Source of the DNA: Multifurca ochricompacta
Taxonomy: Eukaryota; Basidiomycota; Agaricomycetes; Russulales; Russulaceae
Direction: 5' to 3'
Assembly (NCBI GenBank): GCA_022496185.1
Contig: WTXG01000008.1
Span: 558,001 to 622,000, forward strand
DNA: 64,000 nt
Shown: one piece after another, positions 45,970 through 58,420 of the stretch
Position numbering within the stretch: the stretch's first letter is position 1
How the letters are laid out: each line of letters opens with the position of its first letter
Translations under genes and position numbers: made by a program
The notes under the pieces: generated by a model
Told to the model about the DNA's origin: nothing
Database searches by the model: none
Seen by the model: only the letters and a program-made list of their open reading frames with translations

Positions 45970-47403
45970 CTAGATAGCAGTGGCGGGTGCTATCACCTCA
46001 GTCTCTGCCCCTTGCGGCGTATCGCCCAAGTCTTTGCTAGGAGCGTCGTCGGCAGCTCCAGCAGCAGGAAGCTTGTCAACCATGGTACCCACTTCGGCTT
46101 CGGCTTCAGCTGTCGGTGAAATGTCCACCACCTCTTCTGACTTGTAGTCCCATTCGTCGCAACCAACGCCACCACCGAGCTTCCGCCAACGCGCTATCTG
46201 TTTGGCTTTGATCTCGGCACACATCTGTACGAGTTGTTGCCAGTACTTTTCATGGTCCCACACAAAGCTACGTGAGCCCGCCCATCCGCCTTCCTTCAGA
46301 AGCTCATCGGCTGTGAATAACCCATCTTCGACAGGCTTCGGGTTGAACTTCATCTTGTTGCGCGTGATAGGGTCAATGAAAGGGCTATCATTTTGAAAAA
46401 AGCGTGGATCAAGAATGGGACGTTCAAAATCAGTGAAGCACCCAGGCGTTCTGGGTAGTGAGTCTGTAGAATGTTTAAAACCTGATTGTCAAAGCCAATG
46501 ACCCCCGCGCACTGTTAAGGCGTAAATGAGTGCCTACCGATTTTGACGTCGCGAATGACGGGTTCTTCGCTCTGTCAGCAAAGTTGATCATCAATACAAT
46601 AGACCTGGTGGTGTCACCCGTGGGTCAGACTACACAAGAAATTGGAGAGGAGAGGAGGAAAGCAGAGCTCACTCGACCCCTGGACCGGTAAGATCAAGTG
46701 CGCGTTCCAGCATCCAGAATGCAAACTGTATCTGACGTGGGGACTCCTCAGTGTTTTGGCGGCTAGGAATCATGTACAGCGCAGGCCGGCCATGGGTGTC
46801 ATAGCCAAAGACGAATTCTTTCCCAGTGACCGCCTGAGCAAACGTGTAAGCGTCGTAGTAGGTGCGGAATCCAATCCAGAATGACAGCTAGCCTGTGCCT
46901 CACCTCGGACTCGACGTCGCTGCCGAGAGATCGTAGATGCCGAATTCACGCCTCCATTTCAGCGTGCCTCCAGTCTCTCAATGGCTGCTTTTGCAGAATT
47001 CCATTTGGTAGCACGGAGATACCTATTCAGAGAACACTTGAGTCTACGCAGCTCAAAGAATGACACGCGCGAATCGATCTATACCGCAATATGCAATCAT
47101 TAGACTATCACAAACCAAACAAACAAACAACAAGCGTCAGATATCAAATGATTTTATAGTCAAGGGGAGGAGGGGACGTACCAGCCAAAACTTCTCCTCC
47201 TCAAGAGGCTCACCGTTCTCGATACCAGGTATCTTAAATGTCTTGCTCTGGAAGTGCTCTAACACCTCCCTATGCATTTCTACTTGCGCGGTGGTCAAGA
47301 CAGCGGCCACTGGCTTCTCTTGGGACAATGGCCGCGGCGGGTACGCTGTGTAATCCACACTTGGATCCCCATTTTCAGGTTTGGTGATGGTGTCAGCTGC
47401 CAT
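45970..47403 (-). CDS. CRAL-TRIO (Sec14-like) lipid transfer protein, Pdr16/17-like
   Basis: Phosphatidylinositol/lipid transfer protein. The N-terminal ORF from the ATG at 47403 carries AQVEMHREVLEHFQSKTFKI then ENGEPLEEEKFWL, the CRAL-TRIO N-helix. Spliced exons add RYLRATKWNSAKAAIERLEA-type sequence, then FVFGYDTHGRPALYMIPSRQ and NTEESPRQIQFAFWMLERAL. The lipid-binding core continues to PFIDPITRNKMKFNPKP. A C-terminal extension includes WAGSRSFVWDHEKYWQQLVQ and an acidic disordered tail (SEEVVDISPTAEAEAEVG). The GRPxLYxxPxRQNT signature is that of the Pdr16/Pdr17 subgroup. It ends 241 bp before the iminopeptidase start and is co-directional with it. Lipid specificity inferred only from the subgroup. 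Confidence 0.85.
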
Positions 47404-47864
47404 CGTTAAAGACGGGCCACGCGCGTTGACGGGTTATGGGACGGATGATGATGATACAAAGAGAAAACGAACCTTGGAAACGCGCTTTACGTAGGAGTGC
47501 TAATACAAATACATCAAATGTTCAACCTTAATGGCACCGTTTCGCGTACAATTCAAATTTAAATGAGGGAACTAACTAGCACGAGATGAGATAATGAGAT
47601 ATTCTAGTTTGTACAAGACTATTTTTGACGATGAAGAGAAACCGACGACATCAAGTCAACAGCTAAGTAAGCATTACGACGATCAACGATCAGATGCATA
47701 GACAGCAAGATAGGTTATAAAAAGACAGCCAAGGTATCAGCAATGGCGAGAGGAATGAAAGAAAGGTGAAGTTAGTAACTAAAGAAAGTAGACGAGAGGG
47801 AGAGGGGGAGTAGGAGTTACATCGTAAGTGGTCATGATGTTAATTGAATGCTATAATCAATGCA
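47404..47864. other. Intergenic CRAL-TRIO - SUN
   Basis: 461 bp: promoter of the CRAL-TRIO gene and 3' UTR of the SUN gene. AT-rich with GA-rich segments. No gene seen. Confidence 0.4.
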
Positions 47865-50800
47865 TTATGCAGTCTCAGCGTCCGGTGCTGTTCCGTCCTT
47901 CGACTCCTCGAGCTTTTCTCCATGCACACGGAAGCGATAAAGACAAGTAAACTCCTTGCCCCAGTTGCTCAACACGCGCAGCACAACAAGGCCAAAGTCT
48001 AACTCCAGGGCCCGGATATCTTCATCGACGGGGAACGTCTGCACGGCATTCGGCGCGTCGATATCGTATGCAAATTGCGCGATCCGTACGTATTTGGCTG
48101 AATAGGGGAGACTCTTTGGTTGCATCGGGATTTCCAAACCTGCCTCATTCTGAGAAACCTCCCACGCGGCCACCTTGGCAAGATTCTTTGCGCCTTCGAC
48201 AAATCCCCAAACCTCCATCTGGCGCGGGGCGGAGCGCATGTCCCAAGCGACGTCACGCTCGACATGGTCAATCGTGACTTCCTCGATGCGGACAGGGTGA
48301 GCAAGCAGGACACCAAGTTGGCCCTGATCCCCTACGAAGGGCCAACAGTGGCCATTGTGGGTCTCGTGGTGCAGCGCTGTGATGGGGGGACGTCCAATAG
48401 CAAAGCCGTTGCCGGTCAGGTATCCAATAATTTGCTGCCGCAAGCCCTTAGGCATAATTTCGAGCGTATCGGAAGTGAGGCTAGGAACGATAGACGCCCC
48501 GCCAGAGTGCAGCGCAAAGTCGGCCTTCGCGATCCCGTCCTTAGAAAGACGCATCATCGCGGTGTCGACGAGATGCCCAATGAGCTCGGTCACGTCCTGC
48601 CCGTCTGACGCCTTTATAGTCAGCGCTTTCTTGCCCGAAGATGTGATCTTGTTCCACCATGCCGCACCAGCGACAGCACCACCAGTCTTGACTGAACTCT
48701 TGCCAAGTTCGAGCGCTTCGCGCAGCCCGCCCTCGACGCTGCCAACCCGCTCTTCTAGGGAGGATAATTTCGCACGGGCCTCGTCATCGCTTGTGGGACC
48801 AGAGTTGGCCTCGCGTCCTGATTGTTGGACTTGGACTGCAGTCACAATGCTTCGGAGGGTTTCGATTTCATGACGCACGCTTTGCAAGCCCTGACTCGCC
48901 ACGACACGATCAGCATTGCGGTCCTCTGCAACGCGGAGACCCTCCTTCTGCAAGCGCGATTCCAGGGCGCCGAGACGGCCAGTAACATCGGAGTGACTTC
49001 GCGCTTGGCTATCGATGCGTGCGCGCGACTGCCCGCTATCAATGGAGAGGCCAGCGAGCGCGTTCTCAAGGGCTTGTAATCGTGCGGAGATCTCGATGAT
49101 ATTGGCGGCAGGCACGTCTGGGGCCTCATAGTGAGTTGTCTGAGACGGTAGTGATGGGATATAGCCAGCAAGGTTTGTTCTTCTAAGACCCGACAAGGCA
49201 GAATAAAGGACAGCTGCGACAATCAGCCATTTAAGGAGAAGTGCGGGGTTGGAACGGCGTATCCAATGAGCTGGCTTGTTGAAAAGAGCATCAAATGCTC
49301 CGCCTAGCGCTTGGCCAACAGTATTCATGACGACAGCGAGAGCGCGGAAAACGAAAATGAGCAAACCAATGAAGGCACGGAGCACTAAATTGACGATGCG
49401 CCCAAGTAAACCACCAGCGGAGAACGCGCGTCGCGAACGTTGCCACTGTGGTATCTCCGAGGCGATGGTCTCCGCTTCGTCATGCTCAACTATAGAGTCA
49501 AGGCCTCGCTCGTAGCTATCTAGCGTGGTGTCGGCAACCTGAGCTACGTGTTCAAATGAAGTTGGCTGCGGGACAGACGAAGCACGCGGAAGCGATGCAC
49601 TGGATGGAGGCAGTTGAACCTCCCGAGGCTGAGAGTGTCGGTGCGATGAGTGGATAGAACGCTGTTCGGGTGCGATAATAAGTTGGCGGACGGGATAAAA
49701 TCAGAATGTGTGAGAGGACTCACCTGAAGGCTAGCTCTGTCATCGCTGCTACTGTCATCCCCCTCTTCATCTTCGTCTTCGTCTCCTCCATCTGCCTTTG
49801 TCCCTCTTTTCCTTCTCCGCCTCTTTTCCTGGCCAATGATAGGTAAGGTGGTCAACGGCCCAACCATGCTCTTCTTTGCTCGCCTTCTCTTCCTTTTACC
49901 GTCACCAGAGAATTCCTCGTCCGACTCTTCCAAGTCCGATTGTGACGGAAGATACGCTTTGTTATCGATAGACATGCGACCTCGCTTGTGCGGGGCCGCA
50001 TTGCTAGCCTTGCGAGCCTTGGAGGCGGCACTCTGGCTTCGGAACTCACGCTCCTCGGCCTCATAATCATATGAATTATTATTGTGGTGCCCGTTCTGAC
50101 TTTGCTCAGAAGGGCCAACGTCGGGCTCGGTTGAGCGCTGGCGCAAATAGAAGGCCGTGCGTTTGGCGAGTTCAATGACAGACTCTATGGGTGTCCTGGC
50201 GCGCTCCTGGCGTCCATGAGAGGTATCGCCTGCGTCCTCTTCCTGGGAGTCAGGAACATATTTGAGGGATTGCTCCTTCGCAAGTTTGGCTGCTGTTGTG
50301 GCCGAGCGGGATGGGGGTGGTCCATTGCGAGGGGGGGGAGGGTTGAGACGCCTAGTGCTCGTTGACTGGGTTTCCTTTTCGTATTCGACGGAAGTACTCC
50401 GGGGAACGATGGTGCGGGAGCTGGATGCCCACGAATCGTTCGGATTCAATGCCATGGCGGCTTGATGAATCGCGTTGGCGGCTTGGACAGAGGTGCCCTT
50501 CAAGGCCCACTTTGTCGGGTCGGGGTTGTCTGTAGTAGAAGTGCGCGAGTTGATGTTCGCCAGGTTGGTGGAAATTACGTTTGTTTGTTCACGTTGTTTA
50601 AGGCGAGAGAAGCGTGCGAGCGAAGTATCGTCCTGGCTGTCGTCTGCGGGGGGATGTGAAGGATTTTCTGCTTTATTGGAACTGTCACGCGATGAAGCTG
50701 CTGATAAGGGTTTGGGAGGGGAACGTGTTCCTAGCGTGGGGGCACTAGAGTTATGACATCGGAGACAGATAGGTGCAAGAAACGCGATGAGGACACGTGG

Positions 50801-50995
50801 TGATAGAAAACGTGGTCGAGGTACTCACCCGTAAGCGTAGGAAGTGGGTATTGATGAGCGTTCAGCGGCTAATGTGGCGGTGGAAGGGCGGGTTATGAAC
50901 TGTGTTTGTTGAAGAGTAGATGGATTGTGCTTATTTAGAAAAGCGTGATGATCGAGACGTCTGCCTTGACCGAGCGGTGTGCCCGAGAATGACAT
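47865..50995 (-). CDS. SUN-domain inner nuclear membrane protein (Sad1-like)
   Basis: LINC-complex component that anchors nuclear-envelope structures such as spindle pole bodies. The ATG at 50995 opens MSFSGTPLGQGRRLDHHAFL; an intron follows SYAYG. The nucleoplasmic part is disordered and basic (DGKRKRRRAKKSM, GQEKRRRRKRGTKADG, both NLS-like). Two hydrophobic segments follow: IGLLIFVFRALAVVMNTVGQ and LLLKWLIVAAVLYSALSG. A lumenal coiled coil (about 49120-48720) leads to the SUN domain: DFALHSGGASIVPSLTSDT, NGHCWPFVGDQGQLGVLLA, PVRIEEVTIDHVERDVAWDM, SAPRQMEVWGFVEG, and the last strands FTCLYRFRVHGE. The domain is complete. The 350-bp upstream region carries an array of CCAAT pentamers. Confidence 0.92.
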
Positions 50996-51047
50996 GTAAT
51001 GGTGTGCACGCTAGAGTGATGAAATGAACGGGCGATTAACGAGCTGA

Positions 51048-51093
51048 AGGGTGAGAAGTGAGAAGTGAGGAGTGAGGAAGTGAGGAGTGAGTG
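51048..51093. repeat. Imperfect GTGAGAA/GTGAGGA repeats
   Basis: About six units of 7-8 bp just upstream of the SUN gene start codon. Confidence 0.75.
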
Positions 51094-51221
51094 GTAAGGA
51101 TTGAAGGGAAGGTGGGAGTTGAGGGGGGGGTTCAACCTCGCGTTTGTCGCGTGTTTTGTCGTGCGGTGTGGCCTTGGACAACCTTTATTTTCTCGCTTGG
51201 ACACGATTTCAATCTCCAACT

Positions 51222-51290
51222 CCAATCCAATCCCAATCTCCAATCTCATTCCAATTCCCAATTTCCCAATTTCCCAATCTCCATCCCAAT
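51222..51290. repeat. Array of nine CCAAT pentamers
   Basis: CCAAT occurs nine times in 69 bp on the + strand, 227-295 bp upstream of the SUN start codon (so ATTGG in the gene's orientation). CCAAT is the binding site of the HAP/NF-Y complex, but a degenerate minisatellite is equally possible. Confidence 0.7.
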
Positions 51291-51454
51291 TCATCATAAT
51301 GTTGTTTTAATTTAATTTTGGTATGTTGTGCTTATAGTCACGTGACAACAAGACATATACATTCACATTCCATTCATACATTCTATATTGCTTTGTACTT
51401 AAGTGTACTTGTATTTGTACATAAAAAAGATACAACAAAACAAGAGGCTTGACT

Positions 51455-54400
51455 TTATTTCTTTTTCCCAGCTTCTTCTTTTTGCTGTTGCCAACAGGTG
51501 TTGTTGCCCACTCATCTCCACCACCCGCAGCGTTGGGCGTCACTGGCGTAGTACCAACACTGGTGCTTGCTCCTCCGCCATTCTTCTTCTTCTTGCTCTT
51601 CACTTGGATGCCCCCCCAGTCATCATCAACTGGTTTCTCGCTAGCATCTTCTCCGCCCTCACCACCGCCACCTTCGCCTCCCTCTCCTTCAGGCGAATCG
51701 CCAGCCGTGATCGGCCCACCAGTGACTGCGTCAGCTGCAGCCGCGACGTCTGTCTTCACAGTGAGGTGTTCCCTGGCGTGAAGGTCTATCTGGGGCATTG
51801 CTTCCTCATGCAAATCAGCTGGCAGAATCCCATCTGCAGGTGTTGGTAACTCCGGATCTCCACTTTCCGCCAGGGCCGGCGCCATTGTAGAACTGGCGTT
51901 CACGGCTCCATCCAGCAGATCCGCAGTCGAAGACTTATTTCCCTCTTCAAAATCCAGCCACGCAGAGTTCGACCGACTATTATTGCCCGTCGCAGCGCCC
52001 CACCCAGCACCTCCCGTTGACTCCGCAACAGAGGGAGCATGACTACCAAAGCCACCCCATGCGGGTGCAGGAATAATCGGTGTCGATGGCTTGCTTTTAT
52101 CTTCTTTCTTTCCGCCGAACCCCATCCAAAAGCAGATGACGCAGCCTCTAAGAAACCCCCACCCACGCCCCCGCTCAATGCGCTACCTAAGCTCGGGAAA
52201 GAGGTAGCTTCGGTTTGGGCTGGAGGCGGAGGGTCGGCTGGCACCTCGTCCGGATTCACTACAAAGAAACCGCCGGGCGTATGAGACTGCTCTGGAAGTG
52301 CAACTTCAGGTACAGGAGGAGCTTCTGGTGCAGGGACCTCAGCAGGAGGATCTTCGGGAACGCTTGGAAGTGGAGACGGTGCCCGTGATGGTGGTTTTGT
52401 TCCATCTACGGCGGGTGTTTCGCCAGACGCACTGGTAGACTCCACTGGCTTCGGGGTTTGTGAACCCTTGGGGGTTGCCACCTTACTTGCCGCCTTGCTG
52501 ACCCCTTTGCTTGTTGCCCTGCTAGCTTTCCGTGAAGTCGCTTTTGCCTTCAGTTGACCCCAAGAAAATGCGTCCTCTTCTTCGGCGGCAGTGGGCGCAG
52601 CTGGTGCTTCCTCAATGGCAGGCAAACTTGAGGGTTGCTCAGGCGCTGCCACAGGAGGAGATTGATCCAGTTCCACCGCGGATACAGGCGGCTGCGTCTC
52701 AGAGCTGGGTATCACGGGCAGGGGTGTCGGGGCGCGTGAAGGCGGTCTGGGGGATGGCTCGCGCGGAGGGGCTGAGGGGACGCCGCGCGAGTCGGGGGCT
52801 TTGTGGGCGTGCGAGAAACACGCTTTGGAGTTGCGATAGCCGGAGGATCGATTTGCGTTGCTTCCGGTTCTGATATTATGGTAGGCGGCTCTGGTGGCAC
52901 TGCATCGGTGGGAGGAGAGACATGGGTTGGAGAAGTTGGGCCCAACGCCGAACCTTTAGGGGTCCTGAGTGCAGGAGGTTGGGACCCATTGCTGTAGATT
53001 GACACTCCCCTGGGTGTGCCACCTTGATAGGGGGATGCAGCGACGGTGGGTATCTTCGATGAAGCTTTAGGCGTGCCGGAGAGCTTGGGCGATGTAGCTA
53101 CGGCACTGGCGGCCACTGGTACACGTGACGGGGAGGCACTTGCCCGCGGTGTTTCTGCCTTCGGTGTCTTGGGTGGCTCGCTGCGATGAACGTCAGGTAC
53201 GCTGACTGCCTCCATGCTCGCGTCCGCATGGATTACTTCTGGAACGGCTGAACCCTCGGGTACAGAAGCAAGGGGTTTGAGAGCATTTAGAAGCACGCTG
53301 CGCGACGTTGGACCCTCGAGTGGCGAAGGGAGAACAGAAGAGTTTGCGCTAGGCCCGTGGAAGGGGGGGTATTACCCCAGACAGACGTAAGAGTCTCTCC
53401 AAGACGACCGGATCCGCTGCGCCGCGACGAGTTGGAGTCGGTGAGCGCGATAGGACCGGGGAGTTCAATCCCGCTGGGTATGTTGCGTGACATAGACATG
53501 GATCGCGAGTGAGCCGCACCTGACGCAGCACTCTCACGCCTCTTTCCCTTATCGACGCCCTCAACTTCGGGGGGAGAGTCGCGCGACTTGCCGGAGCGGA
53601 CACTGGTCGCAGGATTGGGTACCTCGAGATAAGACTTCTCGGGAACAGGAAGATGGGATTCGATCACGGGGGGAGGTGACGGCGCCCGGGAAATGTAGGC
53701 CGAGGGAGCAGGGTCATCGTCATCTAGGTCGTCTTCCTCAGCACGCTGGCCACCTTCATTGTAGATGATAGTGGCGGGTCCACTGTGGATGTCGCGCGTC
53801 GACGTCGTAAGCCAGAAATAGACATCAATAATACTCACTAGCGAGTTCTTCCCTATAGTCAAGAGCTGAGATCAATGGTGCGTAAAACGACTAGAGTAGT
53901 ACTTACACTATCTACCCATTTGATCCTGGCCCTGAACTCCGTCAACCCAAATGTATCTCCACGCTGAATACTATCGTCCAGTACGTTTTTCCGTTCTTTC
54001 CGGCTTTGACTGTGCGCTGCCTGCAAGTGGTGACAAATCCGCCTGAACGATGCATAACGTCGTAAAGTCTTCCGCGTGGCGATCAATCCACATTGGAACG
54101 GATGCACCTCCACGATAGCACCAAATCTCGACCTCGAAGACAGAGAGCGTGGAGAGAGAGGTGACCTCGGTGCAATACTTGCGGGTGAAGACACTGGACT
54201 CCTTAACTTTGACGCCCTGGTCGTGTGCTTGATCAGAAACAAAGAATGGAATGAGGTAGTACACATACGCGGGCAAGGATACAGTCAAAAGCGTCTGCAA
54301 GAAGCTTCGGACCCGAAGGCAGCTCGCACATCCTGTCCTGTCTCGCTACATGATCCGGATCTTCCGGGTTATACTCCCGCAAGAACTCTACACCATACAT

Positions 54401-56134
54401 GAACTTAGACATCCGAGCGGACACATGGTGATCGCAGTAAAATCCGATCGCGCCATCCGCGACTGCTTTGGACCTATAGAATCGAAGTGAGCTCAGAGTT
54501 GTGAGCCTTATATAAAGGGAAATGACGTTTGATTGTCCGGCCTGCTCACGGTGACGCCTAGAGGGGCAAGGCGCTCTTGGAGTTGGCTGAAGAGCCAAGG
54601 GCTGGCAGCGAATCCGCCGACCAACCAGACAGACTAGAGTTGTCCCATGAGATGTGAAAGTATACTATATCAACAAGATCTCACCTTTACAAACCCTCCT
54701 GTAGTCTCCACTTGATGTGCTATCGAGGTCATGGCAGCTTCTATCGAGGGTTCGAAAAGCTCGGCAACTTCGGTTCTAGAGAAGTGGTTGAGCTGGAGCA
54801 ATCCGCGTGATAAGGGTGACCCACCCTGTCAGTTTCAGCTGGCCTTGACGGATACCAGCGCTAGGGTCCTTATCAAGAGGCGAACCGAACTGGACATATT
54901 GTGGCTCTTTCTTGTCACGGAATAGACGTTTAGTCGTTTCATCAAAGCGCTTGGTGATGTGTTCGAGAGAGTCCGGAGTACCGTATTTGGAACCTCGAAG
55001 CTTATCTTAGGTGGCAGTGAGCTAGTGACACGCAAAAGGCAACGATTTAAAGATCCACTCACCTTCAAAGAACGCACGAGCTCTTCGACTAACGAATACA
55101 GATCCGGCAAAAACGCCTAAAAGATGAGAAGCCGTGAACACCGAATTAAGGGTGATGTGAACGATAACAAACAATCAGGAGGAGCGATCTCTTCCATAAC
55201 AAGCGGGACAGTTCCCCGTACAGCATAGGAGCTGATATCTAGCGTCCCTCCACCGGCATCCGCGACAAGAAACCCATTTCCTGAGTAGCCCTAACCATGG
55301 CCATCAGCCTAAGCCAAAGAACATAATAAGATCGGAGGTACGGTGAGCATCTCTTTGGCTAAACCATTTAAAACGCATGCATGCAAACTAGCCTCTCCTT
55401 CTGTGACGAATCGTATTCGCGCTTTCCCGGCGTCTGTATCCGGAACGAGGCCGCCATACACGGCAGCTCTACGCATCTTGGTTTGCTGGGCACCTTCCCA
55501 CCCGTTTGGATGGCTGAGGACAAACTGAAGATCTTCCTCCACGGCACGCCACAAGGAGGAGCCGCCGGCATGAGTATCGATGATGAAGCTCTTTGTACAC
55601 TTGAAGAGATAGCCAAGGTAGTCGCCGAAGACTTGTACGGCGGTTTTACCTTTGGGAAGCGGGGGAAGTCGCATTCCGTTCATCTTGAGTTTCATGGTCT
55701 GTGGCCGTAGCCGGAGTTTGAACCTGTGCTAGCAATGTTAGAATATGTAGAGAATCGGATGAGTAGTAGAGCGCGCACAATTCGGCCTTGATCCAACCTT
55801 CATCCTCAGCGAGATCAATGATGGCATTGCTATCGGCCTCCGCGCCGGCAACTTTCATGTCACCTTCCTGGTCGTAATACATGATCGTAGGTATTTTGTA
55901 GCTACCCGCGACATGTTCTTGTCCTGGATATCTGGGAAACGGGGGGGATGAGAGGGGCACGGAGAGCCGATGATTTGATAAGACGGACCTAGTAACGCCA
56001 TGGATCTTTGGTATTTCATTTGGTTCGAGGATTGCATATGAGACACCACTAAAAGTCGTGCCGACATCGAAAGCAAGTGCGAGGGAACGTGTAGTCCCGC
56101 TGTAAGGCTTGCGGGTGTCGCTTGTGACGGTCAT
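51455..56134 (-). CDS. Hsp70-like actin-fold ATPase with long disordered WG-rich C-terminal tail
   Basis: The ATG at 56134 begins MTVTSDTRKPYSGTTRSLAL; the nucleotide site AFDVGTTFSGVSYAIL follows, then YPGQEHVAGSYKIPTIMYYD, TKSFIIDTHAGGSSLWRAVE, ARIRFVTEGEASLHACVLNG, FLVADAGGGTLDISSYAVRG, and KSVWLVGGFAASPWLFSQLQ, all typical of the divergent fungal Hsp70/HSP12A-like family. The core ends FGLTEFRARIKWVDS; a 14-nt exon codes GRTRY, then GPATIIYNEGG. The same open frame runs straight on into a Ser/Pro/Ala/Thr-rich tail of some 770 residues with WG motifs, ending in Lys-rich sequence KSKKKKNGG and KKKKLGK. The tail shifts frame by one base near 53352, 52784, 52121 and 51463, each at a G, C or A run. 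The single-gene reading rests on the continuous join at about 53810; a separate downstream gene is the alternative. Confidence 0.7.
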
Positions 56135-56676
56135 AAGGGGCCGTTACCGGATGTGTGATATGAGGGAAAGTGACGAGGGAGGGAAAGGAGGAGAGAGAAT
56201 AGGGGAAAGGAGGAGGAGGTACGGGTGAAAAAGAGGAGATAGAAAAAAGGATAGTAGAAATGCATTTTGGAAGGGTGGTGAATGTATGCGGGGTTCTCTC
56301 AATTCTCATTTCCGTGAAAAAAGAAAAGAGCAAAGGAGCCAGGAATACCATTTATGGTTATAATCGGCCGGCTTCGGCGATACCCGCGGCGGGGGACGAC
56401 CCGGACCTACGGACCTTCCTTGCCCACAGCCTACATACCTACATATTAATATTATTGCCTTGCTGCCTGCCCTGCCTGCCAATGCCTGCCAAACCTTGCC
56501 TTGCCTCGCGGTGACCCATAATGAGGTTAACACATACACGCACACGCCCTTCTCCCCCCCACCTTTTTCACATCACCACACATTTCTACCAATCTGTCGA
56601 CCTTCAAAAAGCGTCCTTGATACCTTCATTCTAATTATTGTGCGCTGGGTCGCTTTTCCTCCCTCTTGAAATTTCC
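56135..56676. promoter_or_regulatory. Divergent intergenic region, Hsp70-like / paralogue B
   Basis: 542 bp between opposite start codons. Purine-rich near 56160-56240, and a run of CTGCC/TTGCC repeats (56461-56508). No specific site called. Confidence 0.4.
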
Positions 56677-58420
56677 ATGATTCCTCTCAAAACTAACATT
56701 CATGTTCAGGCACCCAAAGGCACCACCGTCGAACTTTTCGCGCTCAGGAAACCCTTTGCTTCCCTCATCTCTTCCGATAGGAGTACTCTAGACGGCACCC
56801 CCTCGCGTGTCCACTCTCTTCCTCCCCTCTTTTCTCAATCGGACAATCTGGCTCGCGGTCGTGCTGCTGCACGCAGGCGTAGAGGTGATCAGTCATCTCC
56901 CTCTGTTTCTACAGAGCGCTCTTCAATTGGCAAACCAAATCATTCCCCTCAACCTTCCCGCGTAGAACCTTCAAACGCCATCCTCGCATCCGTACGCAGC
57001 GAGCTTGATGCTACCCGAATAGAGCTGGCGAGATGTCAATCCGACTCAACAAAGCTCGCCGAGAAGTATCGCATCCTCGAACGTGTGCTTCAAGACGCTA
57101 AGGATGCCCTCCGATCTCGCGATAAACAGATAGAAGACCTTAAACGGGAGAGGGACTTTGCCATGGCAGACCGCCGATCTCGCGGTCCAGTCCGAGATTT
57201 CGACCGTCGCCCCCTCATGTACGACGCCCGCAGATCTAGCAGCACACGCAGCCCAAGTAGTAGGACTGCTTACGACTCCGACCATGATCATGACCTTGAC
57301 GACCTCTCTCTTCTCAAATCAGCCAGTCCCTACCGTAGTCGTCGAAATAAATCCCTTCCCCCGGTTCCTCGCACCGTCACAGTCCCACACGACGATGGCT
57401 GTCCTCCTCCAGGCCTCGAGGTTTTCCTCACAAAGACCGATTCGTGGTCCGGCGCCCAGGTCATCCAAGCGGTTCAAGATCTCAATTCAGAAATCTTGCA
57501 ACTCTCAGCAGGTGCGACCGAGAGTATAACCCTTCAAGGTCGCGGAAAGGCGTCACTAGCACGCATGAATCAGGCCACCAAAGGTGTTTCGTCTAGGTTA
57601 GGCGCCGCCTTCGCCCGCCTACTCGCCTCAAGAGATCACTCGGAAGAGCCCGCCCTCCTCCAATTTGGCTTACAGGCATGCGTCGCAACCTGCGTTACCC
57701 GTCTTCTCAATGTCTTCTGCGTCGGACTTCCCTTGATGCCAAATGAGCTCTTCCTGCAGCTACACACGCGCATGCACGCCATAGGTAAGTCACGACGCCA
57801 ATGCCCTTTAATAGTCTCACCCACCTTATCCCACCCCCCTCTATTCTGCACGTCATACCATTCTGCATACTGAATCACCACTGGTACATATATCAGAGCC
57901 TCAAGCGACATCCTCGCGTTGGCGCGCCCTCACGCTCGCGCATCTCCGCGCACTCAACCCACGACTCGAAGAGGCAGCGGTGCAAGACTTAATCACCCAG
58001 ATCCTGCGTGCTTGGGCAGACATCCTCGTCCTCTGTGGTTGTGCACCCTCCGAAGTCACACTAGATGCACTGCGGCCTCGCTTTGGGACGCAGACTCAGC
58101 GCGTCGTCCGTTCAGCGTGTGCTCTTGGGCGAGTGCTGCACGAGGACATCATGTCGACGAATTTTGAAGTCATTCTCGCAGAACAGGGACGTCCTTTTAA
58201 TAGATCCTGCATGGCTGATGCCTTTGGTACCTTTGAGGAGTCGTCCAGTTCAGTTCTGTGTTCGACGGAACTCGGGTTGAGGTGCTCGACCAAGAAGAAT
58301 GCAAGGGCCGCGGCTGACGGATTGGTCGAAGGAAGCGTCGATCAGATGATGTTGTTGTTACCGAAGGTCATTTTGGATGGTGTAGCAGACATTCTGGATG
58401 GAAAGGGGGCAAGTGATTGA
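56677..58420 (+). CDS. Uncharacterised coiled-coil protein, paralogue B
   Basis: Begins MIPLKTNIHVQAPKGTTVEL at the ATG 56677, chosen over 56638 because the latter adds only leader-like codons. A Ser/Arg-rich region precedes a coiled coil (LDATRIELARCQSDSTKLAE, RILERVLQDAKDALRSRDKQ, IEDLKRERDFAMADRRSRG). The shared block reads FLTKTDSWSGAQVIQAVQDL then NSEILQLSAGATESI. After VTRLLNVFCVGLPLMPNELF an intron (donor near 57785, acceptor near 57896) leads to EPQATSSRWRALTLAHLRAL and an all-helical C-terminal domain ending ILDGKGASD. The match to the gene at 40526 covers both halves and the intron position. No transmembrane segment or enzymatic motif. Function unknown. Confidence 0.72.

Larger units (their letters stand above)
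50996..51454. promoter_or_regulatory. SUN gene promoter and 3' flank of the Hsp70-like gene
   Basis: Contains GTGAGAA-type imperfect repeats (51048-51093), an array of nine CCAAT pentamers (51222-51290) and AT-rich sequence beyond the Hsp70-like stop. Confidence 0.45.

Noticed and set aside
53860..54266. Separate small gene inside the Hsp70-like locus
   Set aside because: The region splices in frame into the Hsp70-like C-terminal strands (FGLTEFRARIKWVDS), so it is part of that gene.
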